Assembly (NCBI RefSeq): GCF_036924645.1
Contig: NZ_JAZHRX010000001.1
Location: forward strand, 1,674,001 to 1,738,000
Source: Bradyrhizobium sp. AZCC 2176
GTDB lineage: Bacteria; Pseudomonadota; Alphaproteobacteria; Rhizobiales; Xanthobacteraceae
Reading direction: 5' to 3'
Length of the DNA stretch: 64,000 nucleotides
The translations under genes and the position numbers were made by a program. Each line of letters opens with the position of its first letter. The first letter of the stretch is position 1. This document shows positions 44,680-55,168 of this stretch, one piece after another. The notes below the pieces were generated by a model. It was given only the letters and a program-made list of their open reading frames with translations, did no database searches and was not told the origin of the DNA.

Positions 44680-46557
44680 ATGTGGGAAAGACTTTCTCTT
44701 CGAACGCGGCTGTTGCTGCCGCTTGGCCTGATGTTCGTGGCGGCCCTGCTGGCCGGAGGCGTTTCGCTGCAGATTTTCTCCTCGGCGCAACTTATGGAAG
44801 AAACCGAGCCGGCGGCTCGCTCGGCCGGAGCGGTTGCAGCCGCGCTCAACGGCGCGCTTCAGACATCTGCCAATCCGCAGGCGACGCTGGAAGCGTTCGT
44901 GCAATCGCTGGGCGCCTCCGAGGCCATCCGGTTTCGGCGCCTCGGGACCGACCTCGACGTGCATCCGCCCGAGATGCAGACCCCGTTGGGAGCGGTGCCC
45001 GACTGGTTCGTCCGCCTCCTCGCCATCCCCGAATTCAAGGCGGCCTTCCCCGTGATGATCGAGGGAAAGCAGGTCGGCGACATCGTCTTTGCCCCCGACC
45101 TGTCCGCGGACGTCTACGAAAAGTGGATCGGACTTCTGGCGATCGCTTGCTCCGGAATTATCTTGATGCTGTTGACGGGGCTCATTGCCCACTTCACCTC
45201 GCGTTCTGCGTTGCGTCCGCTGCAAAATCTGGGCGAGGGCCTGACTCGCATGCGAACGGGCGATTACGAGCAACGGATTGCTCCCGCCGGTCCGCCCGAA
45301 ATACGCAAGAGCGCGCAGGAAGCCAATGAACTTGCCCGCACCCTCAACCGCCTCAGCCAGGATAATCGCAGCCTGCTGCGCCGGATCGTGTCGCTGCAGG
45401 ACGACGAGCGGCAGGACATGGCGCGCGAGCTTCATGACGAGCTCGGGCCGCTGCTGTTCGGGATCCGCGCCAACACGGTGGCGCTGCTGGAATCGATTCC
45501 GACCGGCGAGGCGGAGTTGATGGGCGCCGCCGAGGGCATCCTGCAATCGGTCGAAACGTTGCAACAGGCGAACCGCCGTATCCTCGACCGGCTGCGGCCG
45601 CTCTATATCCAGGAGCTCGGCCTGGAGAGGAGCATCCAGACGCTGCTGCAGAACGTGAAGGCGCAGGCCCCTGATCTCAAGGTGACGTCGCAGATCGACA
45701 CGACGCTGAACAAGGTCGATGGCTTGCTGTCGCAGACAATCTATCGCGTGATCCAGGAAGCGGTGACAAACGTGCTTCGGCACGCCAAGGCGCGCGCGAT
45801 GCGCGTCGCGGCTGATATCGATGGCCGCGATGTGCTCGTGGAAGTATCCGACGACGGTATCGGCTTTCCGGCGGATCGGCGGTTCGGCCGGGGATTGACC
45901 GGAATGCTGGAGCGCGCTCGGGCGCTGAGCGGGACGCTTGAACTGCTGCGCGAAGAAGGCCGCACCTGCGTTCGTTGCCGGCTTCCGGCGGGAGACTCCG
46001 CGCGCGGATGTGCGAGGCGAAAGACGCGAGCCCTAGATTCTGGTTTGACGCGTTTTCTTCACGCGAACCGGTATCCACCCCGGATCAAGTCCGGGGCAGG
46101 CTTTCGCTCGAAAACGCTACGACGGTCAGCCAGCCTCATCCGCAACGCCGGCAACTTCCCGGCGCAATGCTTGCTCCACCGTAAGGCAAGCGGTGCGCTG
46201 GACCTTGCCGTCACGCGAAAAGGCGAACGCGATACGCACCGGCTCGCCTTCGTGGCTCAAATAATCGAGCACGACGCCCTCGGCGGTCGGCGTGATTTCC
46301 TCCAGCCCGAAGGCGGTGGGCGCGAGCCCATCGAGGCGCGGTCGCCAGTAGGATTCGAGCCCGGCGCGGCCTTCACTGACCTTGGCCTCGCCGCAACGGC
46401 ATTCGAGCGTGGCGTCGTCGGCATAGAGGTCGAGCAATGTCGCCAGGTCGCGATTGCGGCACGCGTCCAGCCAGTCGACCACCAATGCGATCTGATCGAA
46501 ATTGTCCGTCAAGTCTGCGATCCCATCCACGCCAACATGCCTTGTCTCGGGCGCTGA
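44680..46557 (+). CDS. NarX/UhpB-type sensor histidine kinase with run-on C-terminus
   Basis: A membrane sensor kinase with TM1 (about residues 10-35), a periplasmic domain, TM2 (about 146-168) and a HAMP linker. HisKA_3 has H252 in MARELHDELGPLLFGI. The ATPase domain (about 340-435) has QTIYRVIQEAVTNVLRHAKA and VSDDGIGFPADRRF. The kinase proper ends near residue 440 (RCRLPAGDS, about 46000), but no stop follows. The frame runs on for about 185 more residues, first through a repeat-like segment (about 46040-46120) and then antisense through the SnoaL-like gene to 46557. The natural stop was probably lost or moved; the run-on part is unlikely to be a functional domain. Confidence 0.82.
   Translation: MWERLSLRTRLLLPLGLMFVAALLAGGVSLQIFSSAQLMEETEPAARSAGAVAAALNGALQTSANPQATLEAFVQSLGASEAIRFRRLGTDLDVHPPEMQTPLGAVPDWFVRLLAIPEFKAAFPVMIEGKQVGDIVFAPDLSADVYEKWIGLLAIACSGIILMLLTGLIAHFTSRSALRPLQNLGEGLTRMRTGDYEQRIAPAGPPEIRKSAQEANELARTLNRLSQDNRSLLRRIVSLQDDERQDMARELHDELGPLLFGIRANTVALLESIPTGEAELMGAAEGILQSVETLQQANRRILDRLRPLYIQELGLERSIQTLLQNVKAQAPDLKVTSQIDTTLNKVDGLLSQTIYRVIQEAVTNVLRHAKARAMRVAADIDGRDVLVEVSDDGIGFPADRRFGRGLTGMLERARALSGTLELLREEGRTCVRCRLPAGDSARGCARRKTRALDSGLTRFLHANRYPPRIKSGAGFRSKTLRRSASLIRNAGNFPAQCLLHRKASGALDLAVTRKGERDTHRLAFVAQIIEHDALGGRRDFLQPEGGGREPIEARSPVGFEPGAAFTDLGLAATAFERGVVGIEVEQCRQVAIAARVQPVDHQCDLIEIVRQVCDPIHANMPCLGR
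46040..46120. repeat. Short repeat-like segment in the kinase 3' end
   Basis: It contains TTTTCTTCACGCGAACCGG and TCGCTCGAAAACGCTACG-like sequence, as in a common Bradyrhizobium intergenic repeat, plus a palindrome CCCCGGATCAAGTCCGGGG (46079-46097). Insertion of such an element could explain the loss of the kinase stop codon. Confidence 0.45.
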
Positions 46558-46596
46558 CGTGGGTGACGGAATATGGCGATCGTCGTGAATGGACAC
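46126..46596 (-). CDS. SnoaL-like / nuclear transport factor 2 fold protein (156 aa)
   Basis: A cone-shaped SnoaL fold protein, typical of small isomerases, cyclases and ligand-binding proteins. The start is GTG at 46596 (MSIHDDRHIPSPTS). Features are VDWLDACRNRDLATLLDLYA, DDATLECRCGEAKVSEGRAG and LESYWRPRLDGLAPTAFGLE. No clear catalytic triad can be named. It is convergent with, and overlapped by, the run-on frame of the histidine kinase. Which strand codes here is not in doubt: the minus-strand protein has a coherent fold pattern and the plus frame does not. Confidence 0.8.
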   Translation of the reverse strand: MSIHDDRHIPSPTSAPETRHVGVDGIADLTDNFDQIALVVDWLDACRNRDLATLLDLYADDATLECRCGEAKVSEGRAGLESYWRPRLDGLAPTAFGLEEITPTAEGVVLDYLSHEGEPVRIAFAFSRDGKVQRTACLTVEQALRREVAGVADEAG

Positions 46597-46692
46597 TGAA
46601 CGGCCTATCGTCCTGTACGCACCGTGGAACTGAAAACGATTGTGCGGAACAAAGGTTCCTGCGCGCTAGTCCGGTTGAATACGGGGAGGAAC

Positions 46693-47460
46693 TCAGCCGC
46701 GGCGCTGGGCGCGCCACCAGACGCCGAAGGCGATGATCACCGCAAACGCCAGCGTGAACCAGGTGATGGCGTACTGCAGGTGATCGTCCTTGAAACGCAC
46801 GGAGAGCGGGCCGGGTTTTGGAATGCCGCTTTCGGGCACAGGCGTTTCCAGATCGACATAGAACGGCGCGACGGCCTTGCCGCCCTCGACCCAGCCGAGC
46901 GCGCGCGCCATCGCGAGATGGTCGCGGGTGAACCAGAGCCGCTTGGCCACGCTCTCCGGTGGCGTCAGCGTGCCCGCGCTTTCGGGAAACCGGATATAGC
47001 CGCTGAACTGCACCGGATCACCGGTGATGAGCCGTCTCACGGCGCGATCCTGCTGGGCGCGGTCCTGCATCGTGTTCTGCACGAAGCCGGTATTGACCAC
47101 GATGGTGTTGCCATCGACGAGGCGGGCCGGCAGGAAGGCCCAGGTGCCGGGGCCGGAGACATCGTCGCGGACCGCGGAACCCGCGCTATAGACCATCGCG
47201 TCCGGCAATGGCGCGTAGGTGGCGGTAAAGCTGACGCGGCGGAATTCGTCCCTGGCCGCCGTCAGCGCATTCCACTGCGCTTGCGCCGGCAGTGCCTCGG
47301 GCGCAGCGGCGAGTCGCTCGTTCAGCATTGCGATCAGCGCGTGCTTTTCGACCCGGCGCTGCAATTGCCAGATCCCGAGGCCCGTGAAGGCCGCCACCAT
47401 CAGCAGCGTGAAAATGGCAAAGCCGGCAACCGCCGGCCGCCGTGACAGGGGGCCGGTCAT
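46693..47460 (-). CDS. SURF1-family cytochrome oxidase assembly protein
   Basis: A 255-residue SURF1/Shy1 homologue that helps insert haem a into oxidase subunit I. Two terminal membrane helices: AVAGFAIFTLLMVAAFTGLG at the start and YAITWFTLAFAVIIAFGVWW at the end. The family motifs GLGIWQLQRRVEKHALI and VNTGFVQ are visible between. The start ATG at 47460 overlaps the DUF983 stop (ATGA). It is the last gene of the aa3 oxidase operon. Confidence 0.94.
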   Translation of the reverse strand: MTGPLSRRPAVAGFAIFTLLMVAAFTGLGIWQLQRRVEKHALIAMLNERLAAAPEALPAQAQWNALTAARDEFRRVSFTATYAPLPDAMVYSAGSAVRDDVSGPGTWAFLPARLVDGNTIVVNTGFVQNTMQDRAQQDRAVRRLITGDPVQFSGYIRFPESAGTLTPPESVAKRLWFTRDHLAMARALGWVEGGKAVAPFYVDLETPVPESGIPKPGPLSVRFKDDHLQYAITWFTLAFAVIIAFGVWWRAQRRG

Positions 47461-47843
47461 TTCGGCTCGCGGTCGATCAGCCGGCCCGGCGCCGCCTTGT
47501 GATGGAATTGCAGCGCGATCAGAAGCGACTTCATCGAGCGCAGCGGCAGCAGCGTGGTCGCGATGATCAGCGGCAGCCACAGCGCCGCGTGCAGCCAGAA
47601 CGGTGGCTGATACTTGATTTCAACGATCAGGGCCGCGGTGACGACGATGGCGCCCGCCAACATGATGATGAAGATCGCAGGCCCATCGCCGGCATCGATG
47701 AAGGCGTAGTCGAGCCCGCACGCTTCGCAATTCGGGCGCAGGTTGAGAAAACCCGCATAGAGCTTGCCCTTGCCGCAACGCGGGCAGCGGCAGGCGATGC
47801 CGCGGAGTGCGCTCTGGGTGAGGGTAGGTGGCGTGTTATCCAT
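47457..47843 (-). CDS. DUF983 membrane protein with zinc ribbon (128 aa)
   Basis: The N-terminal zinc ribbon is formed by C20, C23, C39 and C42 (CRCPRCGKGKL, NCEACGLDY), followed by two membrane helices (GPAIFIIMLAGAIVVTAALI; LHAALWLPLIIATTLLPLR). DUF983 genes sit between ctaE and SURF1 in alphaproteobacterial oxidase operons, so a role in oxidase assembly or cofactor handling is likely. It is coupled to the SURF1 gene by an overlapping ATGA. Confidence 0.92.
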   Translation of the reverse strand: MDNTPPTLTQSALRGIACRCPRCGKGKLYAGFLNLRPNCEACGLDYAFIDAGDGPAIFIIMLAGAIVVTAALIVEIKYQPPFWLHAALWLPLIIATTLLPLRSMKSLLIALQFHHKAAPGRLIDREPK

Positions 47844-47849
47844 CAGCTT

Positions 47850-48013
47850 TTCCTTCCCCTCTCCCCTTGTGGGATCGAGACGAGCGAAGCTCGCTCTTAG
47901 GGTGGCGCCTCACGAAGTGAGGCGACGGGTGGGGGGTTCTCTCGGTGGAGACAGACCCCTCATCCGCCTTCGCTTCGCGAAGGCACCTTCTCCCACAAGG
48001 GGAGAAGGGAAGA
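47850..48013. repeat. Palindromic repeat (CTCTCCCC type)
   Basis: Outer arms CTTCCCCTCTCCCCTTGTGGGA and TCCCACAAGGGGAGAAGGGAAG (imperfect). Internal hairpins include AGCGAAGCTCGCT, CGCCTCACGAAGTGAGGCG and GCCTTCGCTTCGCGAAGGC. It separates ctaE from DUF983 within the operon and may reduce or stabilise downstream transcripts. Confidence 0.75.
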
Positions 48014-48066
48014 AAGAAAAAGGGGCGGTGCTTCCGACCGCCCCTTTTATCACGTTAGGTCTGCGA

Positions 48067-48963
48067 TCAGTGCGCGGCCTGCGCCACGGATTCCCCGCCG
48101 CGGAACCAGACGTAGATGCAGATGAACAGGAACAGCCAGACCACGTCGACGAAGTGCCAGTACCAGGCGGCGAATTCGAAGCCGAGATGCTGCTTCGACG
48201 TGAAGTGGCCGGCATAGGCGCGGATCAGGCACACCAGCAGGAACACGGTGCCGACCAGCACATGGAAACCGTGGAAGCCGGTCGCCATGAAGAACGTCGC
48301 GCCGTAGACGTTGCCGGAGAAGCCGAACGTGGCGTGGGCGTATTCATAGGCCTGCACACAGGTGAAGGCGGCCCCCAGCAGCACGGTGAGGATCAGTCCG
48401 TATTTCAGGCCCTGACGGTCGTCCTCGAGCAGCGCGTGATGCGCCCAGGTGACCGTGGTGCCCGAGGTCAGCAGCAACAGCGTGTTGAGCAGCGGCAAAT
48501 GCCAGGGGTCGAAGGTCTCGATCCCCTTCGGCGGCCAGGTGCCCGGCACGCTGCAGGCGCCCATTGCCGTACCCGGGCCGCAGCCGAACACCGCGTCGCG
48601 GGTGGCGTGGACCGCGTCGGCGGGGAACAGCGCGGAGTTGAAGAAGGCCCAGAACCAGGCGACGAAGAACATCACCTCGGAGGCGATGAACAGAATCATG
48701 CCGTAGCGGTGGCTGATCTGCACCACGCGGGTGTGGTCGCCCTTGTACTGGGCTTCGCGGATCACGTCGCCCCACCAGCTCGCCATGGTGTAGAGCACGC
48801 CGATGGTGCCTGCACCGAAGATGACCGGCGCTGCGGCGAACATGTGATGCATCCAGGCAATCGCGCCCACCGCCATGATGAAGGCCGAGATCGAGCCGAC
48901 GACCGGCCACGGGCTCGGATCGACGAGGTGGTAGTCATGGTGCTTCGCGTGCGCCGTAGCCAT
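48067..48963 (-). CDS. ctaE: Cytochrome c oxidase subunit III
   Basis: The third subunit of the aa3-type oxidase, 298 residues, seven membrane helices. The start ATG is 48963 ([20 protein letters not shown]). Signatures: [54 protein letters not shown], and [20 protein letters not shown] at the end. It stabilises the proton-pumping core. About 105 bases separate it from ctaG. Confidence 0.97.
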   Translation of the reverse strand: MATAHAKHHDYHLVDPSPWPVVGSISAFIMAVGAIAWMHHMFAAAPVIFGAGTIGVLYTMASWWGDVIREAQYKGDHTRVVQISHRYGMILFIASEVMFFVAWFWAFFNSALFPADAVHATRDAVFGCGPGTAMGACSVPGTWPPKGIETFDPWHLPLLNTLLLLTSGTTVTWAHHALLEDDRQGLKYGLILTVLLGAAFTCVQAYEYAHATFGFSGNVYGATFFMATGFHGFHVLVGTVFLLVCLIRAYAGHFTSKQHLGFEFAAWYWHFVDVVWLFLFICIYVWFRGGESVAQAAH

Positions 48964-49067
48964 TGCGGTCTCTCCGTTGGATGCGCCGTTCCCTTCGGCA
49001 CATATTCGTCTCAAATTTCAAATCCGAAATCCCGTTAGATACGGAATTCGTGGTTCACAAGTTTCTG

Positions 49068-49712
49068 TCACAGATTTCCCTTGCGCTTGTCGCCTTCGCC
49101 GGCCGCCAAGGGCTTCGGCGCCGGGTCGCGCACGGGATAGAAGGTGTAGGATAGCGTGATGGTCTTCAGTCCGTCGTTCTCGCTGTCCTTCGCAAGCGCC
49201 GGATCGACGTAAAACACCACGGGCATTTCGCGCTTCTCGCCCGGGCCCATGGCCTGTTCGGTGAAGCAGAAGCAGTTGATCTTCTGGAAATAGGCGCCGA
49301 CCGTCAGCGGTGCGACATTGTAAGCCGCAACGCCAACCGTGGCGCGCGCGGCCTGGTTGGTCACGGTATAGAATACGGTGACGACCTCGCCGATCCGGAC
49401 CTCGATCTCGTTCTGCTCGGGCTCGAATTTCCAGGGCAGGCCGGGGCCGACATTGGCGTCGAACCGTACCGCGATCTTGCGCTGAAGCGGCGCATCCGAA
49501 GGCGCCGAGGTCGCAACCTGGGTGGTGCCGTTGAAGCCGGTGGCGCGGCAGAACCAGTTGTAGAAGGGCACGGCGGCATAGGACGCGCCGACCATGAACA
49601 CCACGACCAGGCCGCAGATCGAGGCCACGACCGCATCGCGCGTGAGCGTACGGCGCGCAGCGGTCTTGCCGCTCCCCGTCACTCCCTGGCGCATCTGCGG
49701 CTCGTTTTCCAT
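49068..49712 (-). CDS. ctaG: Cytochrome c oxidase copper assembly protein CtaG
   Basis: Cox11 homologue (214 aa from ATG 49712; TTG 49727 is also possible) that delivers copper to the CuB site of subunit I. One N-terminal membrane helix ([20 protein letters not shown]) and a periplasmic beta domain. The copper-binding CFCF motif is in [20 protein letters not shown]. It ends with the family tail [17 protein letters not shown]. The coxF gene precedes it by 17 bases. Confidence 0.95.
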   Translation of the reverse strand: MENEPQMRQGVTGSGKTAARRTLTRDAVVASICGLVVVFMVGASYAAVPFYNWFCRATGFNGTTQVATSAPSDAPLQRKIAVRFDANVGPGLPWKFEPEQNEIEVRIGEVVTVFYTVTNQAARATVGVAAYNVAPLTVGAYFQKINCFCFTEQAMGPGEKREMPVVFYVDPALAKDSENDGLKTITLSYTFYPVRDPAPKPLAAGEGDKRKGNL

Positions 49713-49729
49713 CTCAGCTACATTCAAGA

Positions 49730-49894
49730 CTACATGGGCCGCACGAGGACGGCCGGCCCCTTGACCATGGTGACGGCGAAGAACAGCACGACGAGGACGC
49801 CGAGCGCGAGCGCAATCGCGATCGAGCGCTGGCGGCGGCTTCTTTTCTGCGCCTCGGTGAGGACGATTCCATCTGGCTTCCGATTGTCGTCCAT
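49730..49894 (-). CDS. coxF: CoxF-like small oxidase assembly protein (54 aa)
   Basis: A very short gene between ctaB and ctaG. The protein starts [20 protein letters not shown] and has one membrane helix ([20 protein letters not shown]) and a short tail ending VRPM. The cytoplasmic basic head (KRSRRQR) followed by one helix fits the CoxF protein found at this spot in alphaproteobacterial oxidase operons. The start at 49894 is 18 bases downstream of the ctaB stop. Confidence 0.85.
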   Translation of the reverse strand: MDDNRKPDGIVLTEAQKRSRRQRSIAIALALGVLVVLFFAVTMVKGPAVLVRPM

Positions 49895-49912
49895 GCGTTC
49901 GCCATGCGCCCC

Positions 49913-50893
49913 CTACCCGAACGCTGGCGCGACGGCGCGGATCGCCGGTGCGACGGCGCGGATCGCTGGCGCGACCGCGTGGACCACGACCTCAAGCAGC
50001 AGCGTCGCAAACAGCGCGAACAGATACAGGATCGAGAAAGCAAACAGCCGGCGCGTCGCGCGGAGTCCTTCCTTGCCCTCGCGGTGGCGATAGACCTCGA
50101 TCGCAAGCCACATCATGCCGGCGCCGAGCACCAGCGAGGTGACGCCGTAGACCGCGTCGAAATAGCCGAGCGGCCAGGGCGCCGCCGCAATCGCGACCAG
50201 CACGATCGTGTACAGCAGGATCTGCAGCCGCGTTGCATCGGGCCCGGCGACCACGGGCAGCATCGGAATGCCGGCGCGGGCATAGTCGTCGCTGCGGAAC
50301 AGCGCCAGTGCCCAGAAATGCGGTGGGGTCCAGAAGAAGATGATGAGGAACAGCAGCAGTGGCTCCATCGACAGCGAGCCGGTGGCCGCGGCCCATGCCA
50401 CGACGGGCGGCAGCGCGCCCGCGGCGCCGCCGATCACGATGTTCTGCGCGGTCCAGCGCTTCAGCCACATGGTGTAGACCACCACATAGAAGAAGATCGT
50501 GAACGCCAGCAGCGCGCCGGCCAGCCAGTTGACGAGGATGCCGAGCGTCAGCACCGAGAAGAACGACAGGATCAGGCCGAACGCCATGGCTTCGCCCGGC
50601 GTGATGCGTCCGCGCGGGATCGGCCGGTTGGCGGTGCGCGACATCAACGCGTCGATGTCGCCCTCATAGGCCATGTTCATCGCGCCGGAGGCGCCCGCCC
50701 CGACCGCGATGCAGAGGATCGCGGTGAACGCCAGCACCGGATGAACGTGGCCGGGCGCGATCATGAGACCGACCAGGGCGGTGAAGATCACGAGCGACAT
50801 CACCCGCGGCTTCAGCAGCGCGAAGTAATCACCGACTTCCGCCTCGGAAATCCGAGGGAGAACATCGATGGCGTTGTGATCGACTACCGACAA
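49913..50893 (-). CDS. ctaB: Protohaem IX farnesyltransferase (haem O synthase)
   Basis: A UbiA-fold prenyltransferase of 326 residues that makes haem O, the precursor of haem A. The start is TTG at 50893 ([20 protein letters not shown]). The prenyl-diphosphate site is visible as [21 protein letters not shown]; the second acidic motif region is around [11 protein letters not shown]. Nine membrane helices. The C-terminus is unusual: a 21-bp tandem repeat (49926-49967) encodes repeated AVAPAIR units after the last helix, extending the tail beyond the normal end. Confidence 0.95.
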   Translation of the reverse strand: MSVVDHNAIDVLPRISEAEVGDYFALLKPRVMSLVIFTALVGLMIAPGHVHPVLAFTAILCIAVGAGASGAMNMAYEGDIDALMSRTANRPIPRGRITPGEAMAFGLILSFFSVLTLGILVNWLAGALLAFTIFFYVVVYTMWLKRWTAQNIVIGGAAGALPPVVAWAAATGSLSMEPLLLFLIIFFWTPPHFWALALFRSDDYARAGIPMLPVVAGPDATRLQILLYTIVLVAIAAAPWPLGYFDAVYGVTSLVLGAGMMWLAIEVYRHREGKEGLRATRRLFAFSILYLFALFATLLLEVVVHAVAPAIRAVAPAIRAVAPAFG

Positions 50894-50950
50894 GATCTAT
50901 CTCGCTTCATCAAAGCCGCGGCGCGCGAACGAAGCGCGCCGCGAACGACA

Positions 50951-52633
<1,683 letters not shown>

Positions 52634-52644
52634 CTAGCCGCGCC

Positions 52645-53481
52645 TTACTGCGCGGCCTGACCACCAGCCGAAGCGAAGGTGTTCGCCGGGTTGGTCGCAT
52701 ATTTCTTTTTCGCCGCCTCAACCCAGGCCGCGAATTCCTGATCGGACACCACCTTCACCGCGATCGGCATGAAGGCGTGGTCCTTGCCGCACAGTTCCGA
52801 GCACTGGCCGTAATACATGCCGGTCTTGGTGGCCTTGAACCAGGTCTCGTTCAGGCGGCCCGGGATCGAGTCGATCTTGATGCCGAACGACGGCACCGCG
52901 AACGCGTGAATGACGTCGGCGCCGGTGGTCTGGACCCGGATCACCTTGTTGACCGGCACCACCATCTCGTTGTCGACGCCGAGCAGACGCGGCTGCTTGT
53001 CCTGCGCCATCAGCGAATCGAATTCGAACTTGCCGTTGTCGGGATAGGCGTAGCTCCAGTACCACTGCTTGCCGGTGACCTTCACCGTCAGGTCGGCCTT
53101 GGGAACGTCGAGTTGCTGAAACAGGAGGCGGAACGACGGCACCGCGATGGCGACCAGGATCAGCACCGGGATCAGCGTCCAGGCCACCTCGATCAGCGTG
53201 TGGTGGGTGGTCCTGGAGGGAACCGGATTGGCCTTGGCGTTGAACTTCACCACCACGATGACCAAAAGCGCCAGCACGAACAGGGTGATCACCGTAATGA
53301 TCACCAGCAGCAAGTTATGGAAGCTGATGATGTTTTCCATCACGGGAGTCGCGGCTTCCTGCAGCGTGATTTCCCACGGCCTGGGCTGATCCCCAAAAGC
53401 CGCCCCGCCGGCGGCGAGCGCCATGCCCGCTACCGTCAACCCCAGCAACCGCCGGCCCATCTGGCCACTCGACATCTTCAT
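52645..53481 (-). CDS. ctaC: Cytochrome c oxidase subunit II
   Basis: Accepts electrons from cytochrome c at the CuA centre. The ATG at 53481 (MKMSSGQMGRRLLGLTVAGM) gives 278 residues with a signal peptide and two membrane helices (about 50-80 and 100-122). CuA ligands are H192, C227, E229, C231, H235 and M238 (GMYYGQCSELCGKDHAFMPI); the aromatic WYWSYAYPDNG lies at 139-150. It is the first gene of the oxidase operon; a perfect palindrome lies about 92 bases upstream. Confidence 0.97.
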   Translation of the reverse strand: MKMSSGQMGRRLLGLTVAGMALAAGGAAFGDQPRPWEITLQEAATPVMENIISFHNLLLVIITVITLFVLALLVIVVVKFNAKANPVPSRTTHHTLIEVAWTLIPVLILVAIAVPSFRLLFQQLDVPKADLTVKVTGKQWYWSYAYPDNGKFEFDSLMAQDKQPRLLGVDNEMVVPVNKVIRVQTTGADVIHAFAVPSFGIKIDSIPGRLNETWFKATKTGMYYGQCSELCGKDHAFMPIAVKVVSDQEFAAWVEAAKKKYATNPANTFASAGGQAAQ

Positions 53482-54003
53482 GCCGCTCGCGCTCCCTTGA
53501 ATAAGTCCCCAAAGCACCCCCGCCGAATGGCCGGGAATGCCGCACGATCCGCCCTCACAAACGGCCTACCGGAGGTACTTTTGGAAGTACACCTTCAAAA
53601 GTACCTGCAACAGTATTGCTACAGTACCTCGGGCCAGATCGTTAGAACGCGTCGAAATCCAGCTTCTCAAACCATAATTCCAAGGCTCTCGCAATGCAGT
53701 AGTGGGGCGCAAGGCCATGCGTCACCTGCTATTCGCCGGATGTCGGATTTTCCTGACAAATCAGCAAAAACCCGCCGTTTTGCAAGCCAGCGCAGCTTGA
53801 CAGCCCGGTTGCCGGATGTAGGCACAGTCACGGCGCTTCTGAGCGACGTGATTCGCCGCGGCCCGACGGCGCGGATCGGCTGCCGGCCCGCCTTCAAGGC
53901 GCCGTCATTGCGTATCAGTCCGGTAAGCCCAGTCACAATGTGGTGCCGGCTTGGGCCGGAAATGTCGCCGGCGCTGCCGGAAAGATTAAGAGGATCGACC
54001 CGG
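53482..54003. other. Divergent intergenic region between ctaC and ialB
   Basis: About 520 bases. The ctaC side holds the GTAC-rich palindrome at 53573-53606. Nearer ialB, TTGACA at 53797-53802 could be a -35 box, but the -10 position (AGGCAC) fits poorly. No gene is recognised in between. Confidence 0.55.
53573..53606. promoter_or_regulatory. 34-bp GTAC-containing palindrome upstream of ctaC
   Basis: The arms AGGTACTTTTG (53573-53583) and CAAAAGTACCT (53596-53606) are exact reverse complements. The 12-base centre carries another GTAC (53587-53590), and a fourth GTAC lies at 53624-53627 in CAGTACCTC. This looks like an operator for a dimeric or tetrameric regulator of the oxidase operon rather than a terminator, since no T-run follows. 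Confidence 0.55.
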
Positions 54004-54555
54004 ATGGGGCGTTCGAAACAACAGGCGGGAATGCCTCAGACGGGATTTGGCCTGGAACCGGCCCGCTGGCTTGCTGGCCTGCTCGCCGCCGCACTCCTGC
54101 TCGGCCTGACCCAGGCGGCGAGCGCGCAAGGCGCGGTGCGCTCGGTCCATGGCGACTGGCAGATCCGCTGTGACACCCCGCCGGGCGCGCAGGGCGAACA
54201 GTGTGCCCTGATCCAGAGCGTGGTGGCCGAAGATCGCTCCAATGCCGGCCTCACCGTGATCGTGCTCAAGACGGCCGACCAGAAGAGCAAGCTGATGCGG
54301 GTGGTGGCCCCGTTGGGCGTCCTGCTGCCGTCCGGGCTCGGACTAAAACTCGACAACCAGGACGTCGGCCGCGCCGGGTTCGTCCGCTGCCTGCCGAATG
54401 GCTGCGTGGCCGAAGTGGTGATGGACGAGAAGCTGCTCGGGCAGCTCCGGTCGGCCAAGACGGCGACCTTTATTATTTTTGAGACGCCCGAAGAGGGAAT
54501 TGGCTTTCCGCTCAGCCTGAACGGGCTGGGTGAGGGATATGACAAGCTGCCGTGA
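54004..54555 (+). CDS. Invasion-associated locus B (IalB) family protein
   Basis: A 183-residue periplasmic protein with a signal (RWLAGLLAAALLLGLTQAAS, cleavage after SAQ) and a beta-rich domain with cysteines in HGDWQIRCDTPPGAQGEQCA and GFVRCLPNGCVAEVVMDEK. The start at 54004 (MGRSKQQAGMPQTG) or the ATG at 54031 are both possible. IalB was named from Bartonella; in soil bacteria its role is unknown. The last 17 codons (GFPLSLNGLGEGYDKLP) recur in a remnant at 55226-55287. Confidence 0.9.
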   Translation: MGRSKQQAGMPQTGFGLEPARWLAGLLAAALLLGLTQAASAQGAVRSVHGDWQIRCDTPPGAQGEQCALIQSVVAEDRSNAGLTVIVLKTADQKSKLMRVVAPLGVLLPSGLGLKLDNQDVGRAGFVRCLPNGCVAEVVMDEKLLGQLRSAKTATFIIFETPEEGIGFPLSLNGLGEGYDKLP

Positions 54556-54579
54556 GCGGGCCGGCTATACTTGCTTGGA

Positions 54580-54912
54580 CTAGTAGATTTCCAGACAAGC
54601 TGCGCCGTCGTCATTCCCGAACGCCAGTATCAATTCGGCATGGTGCCGCAACTTGGTTGCAATGGCCGCGGTCGATTGGTTGCCACCCCGCAACCAGATC
54701 ACTTTCGGCGGCGTGCCCAACAGGGTCACCATTTCGGCGAAATCGGCATCCTGAGAAACGATCGCAAAACCGTTGGCTTTGGCGTAGTCCCAAGCATCGT
54801 GATCGCCGGCTTCCGACAACCCCGATCGCCCAACATGATCCGATTCCGGGAACAGGTCGGCGACAGACTGGCATAGCTTGAAGCTGAGGTTCTGGTCGAA
54901 CAGCAGCTTCAT
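54580..54912 (-). CDS. DUF5615 PIN-like toxin
   Basis: A 110-residue PIN-like protein, probably an RNase toxin. Likely metal-binding acids are D6 (LLFDQNLSFKLC), and D residues in EAGDHDAWDYAKANGF and IVSQDADFAEM. The tail LVTLLGTPPKVIWLRGGNQS is typical (VIWLR.GN). The start ATG at 54912 overlaps the stop of the DUF433 antitoxin (ATGA), as is usual for this pair. Confidence 0.9.
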   Translation of the reverse strand: MKLLFDQNLSFKLCQSVADLFPESDHVGRSGLSEAGDHDAWDYAKANGFAIVSQDADFAEMVTLLGTPPKVIWLRGGNQSTAAIATKLRHHAELILAFGNDDGAACLEIY

Positions 54913-55133
54913 GTCGAAGCTGTCACAAGCCGCCTTTCACGGTCGGCGGCATAGGCCAAGCAAGCCCGGATGTCGTCCTCGGTCAATTCAGGGAAGTCGT
55001 CGAGTATTTGCTCATGGGTCCGGCCTGCGGCGAGCCAACCGAGCACATCCGCAACCGCAATCCGCATATGCCGAATGCACGGACGGCCGCCCCGCTTGCC
55101 CGGCTCGATGGAAATGATGTGCTGGTAGTTCAT
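54909..55133 (-). CDS. DUF433 antitoxin
   Basis: A 74-residue DUF433 protein (MNYQHIISIEPGKRGGRPCI, then HMRIAVADVLGWLAAGRTHE and EILDDFPELTEDDIRACLAY), the usual antitoxin beside DUF5615 toxins. It has a HTH-like core and probably represses the operon. The pair sits between ialB and an ialB remnant. Confidence 0.9.
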   Translation of the reverse strand: MNYQHIISIEPGKRGGRPCIRHMRIAVADVLGWLAAGRTHEQILDDFPELTEDDIRACLAYAADRERRLVTAST

Positions 55134-55168
55134 GGCGGAAGTCTAGCATCATTCCAGGCTCGACGCAG

